This document shows positions 28,587-35,677 of a DNA stretch of 62,980 bases, one piece after another (the stretch's first letter is position 1; each line of letters starts with the position of its first letter). The position numbers and the translations under genes were made by a program. This stretch comes from Prevotellaceae bacterium (GTDB lineage: Bacteria > Bacteroidota > Bacteroidia > Bacteroidales > Muribaculaceae), in contig JAETNS010000014.1 in assembly GCA_021772015.1 (NCBI GenBank), positions 1 through 62,980 of the forward strand, read 5' to 3'. The notes beneath the pieces are model-generated. The model saw nothing but the letters and a program-made list of their open reading frames with translations, made no database searches and was not told the DNA's origin.

Positions 28587-30116
28587 CCAGGAGGCGCGGT
28601 CGAGGTTGCGGTAGGAGACAGCCTCGCGCATATGGGAAGAGGTTATCGAGGAGGAGGCCTCGAGGTCGGCTATAGTCCGGGCTACCTTCAGGATACGGTC
28701 GTAGGCGCGGGCAGACATGTCGAAACGGGTCATCGTCTGCTCAAGGATCTTCATCGCCTCCTGATCAGGGGTCGCCCATTCGGCGATCATACGGGAATTC
28801 ATCTGGGCGTTGCAATGGACCCCGGGAAAATCTTTGTATCGCTCCTGCTGGATGGCGCGGGCCGCTACGACCCTGCGCCGGATCTCCGAGGAGCTTTCCC
28901 CGGAGGGCGCGTCACGCAGATCCTTGAAGGGCACGGGCTGGATCTCGACCTGCAGGTCTATACGGTCGAGCAACGGCCCGGAGATACGCCCCAGATATCG
29001 CTGTACCTGGGATGGAGAGCAGGTGCATTCCTTTGTCGGATGGGTGTAATAGCCGCAGGGACATGGATTCATCGACGCGACGAGCATGAAGCTCGCGGGG
29101 TATTGCAAAGTATATTTCGCCCGCGCGACAGTGATATTCCGGTCCTCAAGGGGCTGGCGCATCACCTCCAGGGCCGTCCGGCTGAATTCCGGAAACTCAT
29201 CAAGGAAAAGAACGCCGTTATGGGCCAGGGAGATCTCTCCCGGCATAGGGTTTGTCCCGCCTCCGACCAAAGCGACATTGGAAATCGTATGATGGGGCGC
29301 GCGAAACGGCCTGTGGCTCATCAGGCAGGAGCCACCCTTGAGGTTTCCTGCAACAGAATGAATCTTGGTTGTCTCCAGAGCCTCATGCAGGGTCAGCGGA
29401 GGCAAGATGGAGGGGAGCCGCTTGGCCATCATTGACTTGCCGGATCCGGGAGGGCCGACCAAAAGGATATTGTGACCTCCCGCGCAGGCTACCTCGAAAG
29501 CCCGCTTGACATTCTCCTGACCTTTCACCTCGGAGAAATCGAAAGGAAAATCCTCGATCGCCTTGCCGAATTCGGCGCGGGTATCGACAACTGTCGGCTG
29601 GATCGGGATGACACCTGACAGATGGTCAATAACTTCCCTCAAAGATCTCGCCCCATATACCTCAAGATTGTTGACCACAGCAGCCTCCGTGGCGTTCTCC
29701 GCCGGGAGAATGAATCCCCGCAACCCCATCTTGCGGGCAAGTATGGCCATAGGCAACACCCCCTTTATCGGCAACAACGAACCGTCAAGCGACAACTCCC
29801 CCATTATCATATATCCCTCCAGCCCCTCGGCCGGTATCTTACGGTCGGCGGCAAGTATGCCGACCGCGATCGGCAGGTCATAAGCCGCTCCCTCTTTCCT
29901 GACCTCTGCGGGAGCCATGTTGACGAGAATCTTGCGGCGCGGAAAATCAATCCCGCTGTGATTCACAGCCGATTCCACTCGCTGTATGCTCTCCTTGACC
30001 GCCTTGTCGGGCATACCTACAAGGGTTATGGAGAATCCCGGCTCCACAAGAGTCTCAATCGAAATCTTTATCGCGTCGATACCCTGCAGGGCAGCTCCGC
30101 AAACCTTTGCTAACAT
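28572..30116 (-). CDS. comM: YifB/ComM-family AAA+ ATPase (Mg chelatase-like)
   Basis: 514 residues, the normal length. It has an N-terminal Lon-like/ChlI domain (to about 190), an AAA+ domain with Walker A GPPGSGKS and Walker B LFLDEFPEF, and a C-terminal lid with the LEASSSITSSHMREAVSYR block. The cysteine pattern CPCGYYTHPTKECTCS between them is typical of the family. In other bacteria ComM is a hexameric branch-migration helicase that helps integrate donor DNA during transformation. It lies 65 bp after the lipoprotein gene on the same strand and ends at a small hairpin. Confidence 0.93.
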   Translation of the reverse strand: MLAKVCGAALQGIDAIKISIETLVEPGFSITLVGMPDKAVKESIQRVESAVNHSGIDFPRRKILVNMAPAEVRKEGAAYDLPIAVGILAADRKIPAEGLEGYMIMGELSLDGSLLPIKGVLPMAILARKMGLRGFILPAENATEAAVVNNLEVYGARSLREVIDHLSGVIPIQPTVVDTRAEFGKAIEDFPFDFSEVKGQENVKRAFEVACAGGHNILLVGPPGSGKSMMAKRLPSILPPLTLHEALETTKIHSVAGNLKGGSCLMSHRPFRAPHHTISNVALVGGGTNPMPGEISLAHNGVLFLDEFPEFSRTALEVMRQPLEDRNITVARAKYTLQYPASFMLVASMNPCPCGYYTHPTKECTCSPSQVQRYLGRISGPLLDRIDLQVEIQPVPFKDLRDAPSGESSSEIRRRVVAARAIQQERYKDFPGVHCNAQMNSRMIAEWATPDQEAMKILEQTMTRFDMSARAYDRILKVARTIADLEASSSITSSHMREAVSYRNLDRASWGLKL

Positions 30117-30181
30117 CGTTGTGTGTAATTTTGTGAGGGGGAGAGGGGGGAGTAAAGAGAAAGAAAACAGGAATCAGACTT

Positions 30182-31234
30182 TTACCGTTTTCTTACAATT
30201 CTTCCGTAGGCGGCGCGTGTGGCCGAGGCTGACGGACCACGGTAAAGCAGCTTGCCCGTCGAGTCTGTCATTATGAAATAGGGGATGGTGGTCGGAGCCG
30301 CGAGGGCTATACCCTCGGCAGCCATTCCCGCGTTGAGCCACAGACGGGTGACATCTTTGGGATAATCCTCCGGCAGTCCGCGCAAAGAGGAATGCCACAG
30401 GAGTGTGTCTCGGTCACATCCCAGATCAACGATCCGGAGGGAATCGACCGCCGGCGAACCGGCGCGCAACGCCCCTAACATAGTTTTTAGGGAATCTGCT
30501 CCCCGCGAGTCATTGTCTGTAAGCATCAACAGGTTGATCCTCGTCCCCGAGGGGATGAACGTTAAAGCGGTGTCTTTCACTGAAAACGCGCGGATCTCCT
30601 TGATGGCCAATGTGTCGGAAGCGAGGGAGGCATTGAGCATCTGCTCGAACCCCTCCGTGAAGTTGCCTCTACGGTATTTTTCGGGAATGAGCTGTATCAA
30701 TTCGAGGACCTTGTCCTCGTAGCCTTCGACTGTATAGTAGCGGGTCAGCAACACCGTGGCCACAAACCTCTTGGGATCCTCCCTGACAAATTCCTCTACA
30801 GCCCTGTTCAGTCCGTCGAAATCATTTTCCGCCACAAGTTTGCGGTTCTTTTCCAGAAACTCAGCCAGTTTTTCAGCATCGTCGTTTCCTTTTATCGATA
30901 TGTTTTCGGGATTCAATGCCGAGAAACGCGCCTCGATATGGTCTCCTCCCTCGACAATGAACTCCCCAAGGAGCGATCCGCTTCCGGTATATACCTCGAC
31001 ATATGTCGGAGCCGACAATGAGCCGGTGACAGAAAATTGACCGTCGATAGCCGGGACAGACTCTACATGATACGAACCGTCGGTGTAATAGATCAGGGTG
31101 ACATTCTGGGTACCGATATCGTCGGATGCCGCGTCGAGACGGAACTCCCTCGATCCGGAACAAGCCACCGCCAGCACTGACGGCAGCAGCAATAGCAATA
31201 TCTTGCGCAAAAGTTTCATCATCGTAAGAGACAT
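30182..31234 (-). CDS. DUF4369 / thioredoxin-like lipoprotein
   Basis: 350 residues with a lipoprotein signal ending at VLAVAC; the alternative start at 31222 (MMKLLRKILLLLL) is equally good. The N-terminal ~110 residues resemble DUF4369 (beta-rich; VTLIYYTDGSYHVESVPAIDGQFSVTG region). A helical linker follows, then a C-terminal thioredoxin-fold segment (TLLWHSSLRGLPEDYPKDVTRLWLNAG, TTIPYFIMTDSTGKLLYRGP). The CxxC redox motif is missing, so it is unlikely to be an active disulfide enzyme. It is probably periplasmic or outer-membrane anchored. It reads into comM. Confidence 0.75.
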   Translation of the reverse strand: MSLTMMKLLRKILLLLLPSVLAVACSGSREFRLDAASDDIGTQNVTLIYYTDGSYHVESVPAIDGQFSVTGSLSAPTYVEVYTGSGSLLGEFIVEGGDHIEARFSALNPENISIKGNDDAEKLAEFLEKNRKLVAENDFDGLNRAVEEFVREDPKRFVATVLLTRYYTVEGYEDKVLELIQLIPEKYRRGNFTEGFEQMLNASLASDTLAIKEIRAFSVKDTALTFIPSGTRINLLMLTDNDSRGADSLKTMLGALRAGSPAVDSLRIVDLGCDRDTLLWHSSLRGLPEDYPKDVTRLWLNAGMAAEGIALAAPTTIPYFIMTDSTGKLLYRGPSASATRAAYGRIVRKR

Positions 31235-31248
31235 TCCGCAGAAATAAT

Positions 31249-31296
31249 AAAAAAAGAAGGAGCAATGCAGCCCCTAAGGGCGAACACTACTCCTTC
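31249..31296 (-). terminator. Terminator after tRNA-Asp
   Basis: The outer stem GAAGGAG (31256-31262) pairs with CTCCTTC (31290-31296), with an inner CCC-TAA-GGG hairpin. On the minus strand a seven-T run follows (complement of 31249-31255). It lies 15 bp beyond the tRNA and just upstream of the lipoprotein gene start. Confidence 0.7.
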
Positions 31297-31310
31297 TCCT
31301 CTCTCTCCAG

Positions 31311-31384
31311 CGGTGCGGACGAGACTCGAACTCGCGACCCCCTGCGTGACAGGCAGGTATTCTAACCAGCTGAACTACCGCACC
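31311..31384 (-). tRNA. tRNA-Asp (anticodon GTC)
   Basis: 74 nt on the minus strand. The acceptor stem is GGTGCGG/CCGCACC with discriminator G. The D arm is GTTCAGCTGGTTAGAAT. The anticodon arm is CCTGC-CTGTCAC-GCAGG with anticodon GTC. The T arm contains GTTCGAGTC (GTTCGANTC type). CCA is not encoded. Confidence 0.95.
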
Positions 31385-31468
31385 AATTTTTGGATCAATA
31401 GATCTGAGAGAATTTCAGTGAACTATTCTTGCAAGCTTCAGAGGATTGTTCCTTGTCGTTTGCGAGTG

Positions 31469-31500
31469 CAAAGTTACGTCGAGTTTTTCAATCCACCAAA
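31469..31500 (-). promoter_or_regulatory. tRNA-Asp promoter
   Basis: Minus strand: TTTG (31500-31497), 20-bp spacer, TAACTTTG (31476-31469). It gives a precursor leader of about 80 nt. Confidence 0.78.
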
Positions 31501-31584
31501 TTTTTTCGCAAGAAATTTTAAAAATCTTTCAAAAAAGATGTTTTTGGGCCGCTCATCCCCCCATCTCTCCCAATGCTCCCGGTC

Positions 31585-33618
31585 CTACGGCCGATATTGA
31601 TCGAGCAGACAGATGATGTTGCGCAGCGAGCCGGTGAAGGTCACCACGCGGCGGTGGAGCATAGCCAGGAATCGGTTGGAGGCAAGAGAGCCTCTGACCC
31701 GCTCGAAATCATCAAGCAATTCCCGTCGGCTGTCGCCGGTATCGATACCGAAACCGAGCGAGGCGCGCTCCGGGTCTAACTCCTTGGCCGCGTCGTCGAC
31801 AAAAACACCCTCCAGCTCATTGGCTGCATCGATCCCCTCTGAAAGGATAGATGACAGCTCCGCCGGCGTAAGCCGAGAGAAATCGAGGCCGAGAGCAGAT
31901 GACAGGTTGTGCCATGCCCAATCCCAGGAATATGAGGAGTAACGATCATGAATCTCCGCCAGATATGAATTTACATCCTGCAGGGTCATCGCCGTATCGG
32001 AGGCTATCTTCTCTTCAAGGATCTCCACCGCCCGGCGCGGCGCAAGCAGTCCGCAGAGGTCCACCCATTGACCCGAACCACCCTCCTCCGGCTCCTGCCT
32101 GAGTCTTTCAAGCAACACGTCGGGGATGATCTCGGGATTTGTGGCGATCAAGGCCAAGATCTTACGGTGGAAAATTCCGGCGGCATAGAGTCTGATCAGC
32201 AGCCGGTAACGGCTGACAGCCTTCGACAAAGAACGGCGCGCGACAACGAAGCCCTCCATCCTGATATATTTCTCCCCCTCCCCGACAGTTTGCAACGCCT
32301 CCAGTTCAGGCAGCGACCTTATAATCTCTCCTATAGTCAAAGGGGAGAGCCAATTGAAATTGACAAGGTCTCCATCGGCTGCGCCTCCTATCCTCGACGG
32401 CCATTTCTCGACATCGCGGGCCAGCCCGACAGAACCGACTGCCGCGGCAGGTATCAGCACCGAAATGTCACCCGCGCTCCCGTCACAGCCGTTTACAAGA
32501 TATGAGAACGGAAAACGGCGGGTATCAGGATGGGAATAATGACGGCCAGTCACAGTGGTATACGCTCCCACGGCCGCCGGCCACATCAAGTAACTGTCAC
32601 TGCCCGTACGGCATCCACGGGCAAGAATCCCCTGGTGGATGGGGCCGAGTTTGTACATATGGTTGCTCTGGTTCGTTCCCGAACCGGCGTTGAAGAATGA
32701 GAACAATCCCCCTATGAGCAGCGTCGACTTATGCATCGATGTCGTGAACGGCCCGCAGAAAGCGACAGCCGACTCCCCGTTTTCCAAACGGCTGCTGGTG
32801 AACACCAAAGTGTCATGGGCTGAAAATCCTCCCGATACCTCAGCGCAATGCCCCACGAGACATCCGTGAAGCCTCGCGGCAGAGTCGACTTTCGCGCCAT
32901 CCAGGATTATGAAATCCTCGGCTATCACCCCCGATCCCACAAAAGCCTGGCAGACAGTCCCGTTCACCAGTCTCGCGGCTCCACGGATCACAGCGTCATC
33001 TCTGACATCGACATTTATCAGCTCTCCGCAGCCGACAATCTCGGAGTCAGCCCCGATTCGTCCCCGACATGAACGTTTTTTATCCACGAAACTTTCCATC
33101 ATCCGGGAAAAAGCCTTGGAAAGCGAAGCGTTATGGCGATGGAAAGCAACCATATAGGCCAACGGGGCAGTCATGATGGTGCTTGCCGTCACTTCCCGGC
33201 CTCCCGTCTCACTCATGACATTGATGACGACATCATTGCCGAAACCCGTATCCCCCTCGCAGCGGATGGAATATACCGAATCGATGGCCGCTCCCTCCTT
33301 TATGTCGAGATTCGACAGACCTCCTTTCACATTGGATATGAAAACATTCCGCCCGACGGAACAATCCGCCACGACAGAGTCATAGATACCACAATGTCGC
33401 GGAATTCCGGCTATTTTCCTCTCAGCACCATCTCCATCCACCGCGCCGAGGGTGACTTTCCCTGAAAAGAAGACATTCAGGTAACAATCCACCGCGAAAG
33501 GCTCCTCCACCGCTACCAGACTCCAGTCACGGCAACGGCAACCCTGATTTTCAAGGCGGGAGATCTCATCAGAGCGGAGCGCACGGAAAACCGTATTGTT
33601 TGAGGGAACGGGGATCAT
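31585..33618 (-). CDS. DUF4954-family protein (left-handed beta-helix-like)
   Basis: 677 residues, no signal peptide, cytosolic. The central region (about 40-330) has the spaced hydrophobic hexad pattern of a left-handed beta-helix (VGRNVFISNVKGGLSNLDIKEG; DDAVIRGAARLVNGTVCQAFVGSGV). This matches the Bacteroidetes DUF4954 family, which is related to GlmU-type acyltransferases and nucleotidyltransferases. The C-terminal ~250 residues are helical. The substrate is not known. It lies 83 bp after rfbC on the same strand, and a GlmU-like gene lies divergently beyond rfbC, so a nucleotide-sugar role is plausible. Confidence 0.82.
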   Translation of the reverse strand: MIPVPSNNTVFRALRSDEISRLENQGCRCRDWSLVAVEEPFAVDCYLNVFFSGKVTLGAVDGDGAERKIAGIPRHCGIYDSVVADCSVGRNVFISNVKGGLSNLDIKEGAAIDSVYSIRCEGDTGFGNDVVINVMSETGGREVTASTIMTAPLAYMVAFHRHNASLSKAFSRMMESFVDKKRSCRGRIGADSEIVGCGELINVDVRDDAVIRGAARLVNGTVCQAFVGSGVIAEDFIILDGAKVDSAARLHGCLVGHCAEVSGGFSAHDTLVFTSSRLENGESAVAFCGPFTTSMHKSTLLIGGLFSFFNAGSGTNQSNHMYKLGPIHQGILARGCRTGSDSYLMWPAAVGAYTTVTGRHYSHPDTRRFPFSYLVNGCDGSAGDISVLIPAAAVGSVGLARDVEKWPSRIGGAADGDLVNFNWLSPLTIGEIIRSLPELEALQTVGEGEKYIRMEGFVVARRSLSKAVSRYRLLIRLYAAGIFHRKILALIATNPEIIPDVLLERLRQEPEEGGSGQWVDLCGLLAPRRAVEILEEKIASDTAMTLQDVNSYLAEIHDRYSSYSWDWAWHNLSSALGLDFSRLTPAELSSILSEGIDAANELEGVFVDDAAKELDPERASLGFGIDTGDSRRELLDDFERVRGSLASNRFLAMLHRRVVTFTGSLRNIICLLDQYRP

Positions 33619-33701
33619 GAGTAAGAAGATATTGTGAACCGCGACGGCGGCCAGACGTTATCAGATCAGATGGATACCACACCGACATCTATTCCAACCC
33701 C

Positions 33702-34253
33702 TCAGAGGAGGGCGCGTACATCGGCCAGCGACATACCACGCAGGTCTTTTTCCGAAAGACAAAGCTCGGATGGCGGCAAAGGCCATTCTATGGCCAGCTC
33801 CGGATCATCGAAACGGAGAGTAGCCTCCGACTGCGGGGCATAAATGTTGTCGACCATGTACTGGAACTGGGCCGTATCGGAGATCACGATGAAACCGTGG
33901 GCGAAATGGCGCGGTATATAGAGCATACGGGCGTTTTCGGCAGAAAGCTCTACGGCGACATGACGGCCGAATGTAGGTGAACCTTTGCGGATGTCGACGG
34001 CGACATCTATGACGGTGCCTTGCGACACCCTGACGAGCTTTGCCTGGGAATACTCCCCTTTCTGGAAATGGAGACCGCGCAAAACCCCTCTGGAAGACAT
34101 GGATTCATTACACTGCACAAACTCCACCCCCGGGTCGACATTGGCCCGGAACTCGGCCAGTTTGAATGTCTCCATAAAATATCCTCTTGCATCGCCAAAA
34201 CGTTTCGGCTCAATGATATATACTCCTTCAATGGAGGTGGGCAGGTAATTCAT
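33702..34253 (-). CDS. rfbC: dTDP-4-dehydrorhamnose 3,5-epimerase
   Basis: 183 residues, full length. This cupin-fold enzyme converts dTDP-4-keto-6-deoxyglucose to dTDP-4-keto-rhamnose on the way to dTDP-L-rhamnose for surface polysaccharide. Signatures are FGDARGYFMETF at the start, the catalytic His in GVLRGLHFQ, VRVSQGTVIDVAVDIRKGSPTFG, and FAHGFIVISDTAQFQYMVDNIY. rfbA, rfbB and rfbD are not in the window. It shares the palindromic divergent promoter region at 34264-34308 with the GlmU-like gene. Confidence 0.95.
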   Translation of the reverse strand: MNYLPTSIEGVYIIEPKRFGDARGYFMETFKLAEFRANVDPGVEFVQCNESMSSRGVLRGLHFQKGEYSQAKLVRVSQGTVIDVAVDIRKGSPTFGRHVAVELSAENARMLYIPRHFAHGFIVISDTAQFQYMVDNIYAPQSEATLRFDDPELAIEWPLPPSELCLSEKDLRGMSLADVRALL

Positions 34254-34263
34254 CGGTCTAAAA

Positions 34264-34308
34264 TTTGCTTTTCAGTTGCAAAAGTAATACTTTTGCTCAA
34301 AATATAAA
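34264..34308. promoter_or_regulatory. Divergent promoters with palindromic -7 boxes (rfbC / GlmU-like)
   Basis: The 19-bp perfect palindrome GCAAAAGTAATACTTTTGC (34278-34296) holds two TACTTTTG boxes facing away from each other (minus 34286-34279, plus 34288-34295) with one base between them. The plus promoter has a perfect TTTG at 34264-34267 with a 20-bp spacer. The minus promoter has only TTTA (34308-34305) with an 18-bp spacer, so it should be weaker. Confidence 0.75.
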
Positions 34309-34332
34309 GAACCCTTCACACAATAATCAGCC

Positions 34333-35517
34333 ATGACAATGCGTAAGATAATCCTCCGAGATACCCCTGAAAACCATGTGAACCTACTTCCGCTCACTTA
34401 CACACGGCCTGTGGCCGATCTGCTCGTTGGAATAAACACGATACGCCAGAAATGGGAGATGTATCTTCCGGGCGACTACCATTACCACACGGAAGAATAC
34501 CTCCGCGAGAAGTTCCCTGTCGTGGAGACATCCGAGGGTGACATCATAGTGACATCCAATGTCGTGCCTGAGGAGCAGCTCGCTAAAGTTGTCGGGGAGT
34601 TGCAACCGGGGGAATCGCTTGTCGCCACATCCAACCACGGAGAGGAGGTGACCGTCGCCGCCTGTCGTGGTGAAGGGCCGCTCACCACCGTGAAAAAATA
34701 TGAATCGAAAGTCGACACGATCGACTTCCTGTATGACATATTCCTGCTCAACTCCCGCAAGATAGAGGAGGACTTCGAGTTTCTCACACGCGGACGGGAA
34801 GGGCAGTCGATACCGAGGAGCAACACTGTGATCGGCGACCATGACCTGATATACATCGAGAGCGGGGCGATCGTCGAGGGAGTTGTCCTCAACGCATCCC
34901 ACGGCCCGATATATGTCGGTCGCGACGTGGAGATAATGGAGGGTTCCTGCCTGCGCGGACCGATCGCGCTGGGAGAACACTCGACGGTCAACATGGGCTC
35001 GAAGATCTATCCGGGCACGACGCTCGGACCGTGGTGCAAGGTCGGAGGGGAGCTGAACAATGTCGTCATGCTCGGCTACTCCAACAAGGCCCACGACGGA
35101 TTTCTGGGGAACGCCGTGATCGGCGAATGGTGTAACCTCGGAGCGGGTTGCGTGGCCTCGAACCTCAAGAACGACTACACGGAGATCAAACTCTGGAACT
35201 ATCCGCGCCACCGTTTCCTCAAGACAGGACTGCAGTTCTGCGGACTGATCATGGGTGACCACTCCAAGGCCGGGATAAACACGATGTTCAACACCGCCAC
35301 CGTGGTCGGGGTAGGCGTAAACATCCACGGATCCGGCTTCCCCCGCAACTTCATCGCCTCTTTCAGCGAGGGTGGAGCGCAAGGATTCACCGACCTGCCG
35401 ATGGAGAAATTCCTCGACATAGCCTCACGGATGATGGCTCGCCGTCACCGCGCCCTGACCGATGTCGATGTGCGCCTGTTCGAGTCTATCCGCCAACAGG
35501 CCGAAAACTACAAGTGA
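34333..35517 (+). CDS. GlmU-family sugar nucleotidyltransferase-like protein
   Basis: 394 residues. The N-terminal part (MRKIILRDTPENHVNLLPLTYTRPVADLLVG) is the Bacteroidetes GlmU-like start, and residues about 165-310 are a left-handed beta-helix of hexapeptide repeats (IVEGVVLNASHGPIYVGRDVEI; NLGAGCVASNLKNDYTEIKLW). It should use a sugar phosphate and a nucleotide, but the classic GxGTRM loop of nucleotidyltransferases is not seen at the N-terminus, so the exact reaction is uncertain. ATG 34339 is an alternative start. It is driven by the plus side of the palindromic promoter and ends at repeat R3. Confidence 0.85.
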   Translation: MTMRKIILRDTPENHVNLLPLTYTRPVADLLVGINTIRQKWEMYLPGDYHYHTEEYLREKFPVVETSEGDIIVTSNVVPEEQLAKVVGELQPGESLVATSNHGEEVTVAACRGEGPLTTVKKYESKVDTIDFLYDIFLLNSRKIEEDFEFLTRGREGQSIPRSNTVIGDHDLIYIESGAIVEGVVLNASHGPIYVGRDVEIMEGSCLRGPIALGEHSTVNMGSKIYPGTTLGPWCKVGGELNNVVMLGYSNKAHDGFLGNAVIGEWCNLGAGCVASNLKNDYTEIKLWNYPRHRFLKTGLQFCGLIMGDHSKAGINTMFNTATVVGVGVNIHGSGFPRNFIASFSEGGAQGFTDLPMEKFLDIASRMMARRHRALTDVDVRLFESIRQQAENYK

Positions 35518-35550
35518 CCCCTCTTCGAACGCCTCTTCGCGGACAATATA

Positions 35551-35655
35551 ATAAAAAAGTCTCGCAGATTACGCGGATTACGCAGAAGCCATACGGTTTA
35601 GAACCCAAATGGTATAATCTGCGTAATCCGCGTAATCTGCGAGACTTTTTATTAT
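35551..35655. repeat. GATTAC palindrome element R3, variant core
   Basis: A perfect 33-bp stem (35554-35586 with 35618-35650) of the GCG variant, with A and T tracts at its ends. Unlike the other six copies the centre is not CCATCCGGATGG. CCAT and ATGG are kept but separated by 15 bases. No side module. It lies between the convergent GlmU-like and SGNH-hydrolase genes. Confidence 0.88.
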
Positions 35656-35677
35656 GACTTCTGTGAGGGAAGGGGGA

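Noticed and set aside
30126-30133. TAATTTTG on the plus strand as a promoter
   Set aside because: All genes for more than 4 kb downstream are on the minus strand; no matching -33 and no small gene or hairpin follow it.
34384-35382. 332-codon minus-strand open frame opposite the GlmU-like gene
   Set aside because: It is the mirror of a gene with recognisable beta-helix repeats; its protein has no family features.
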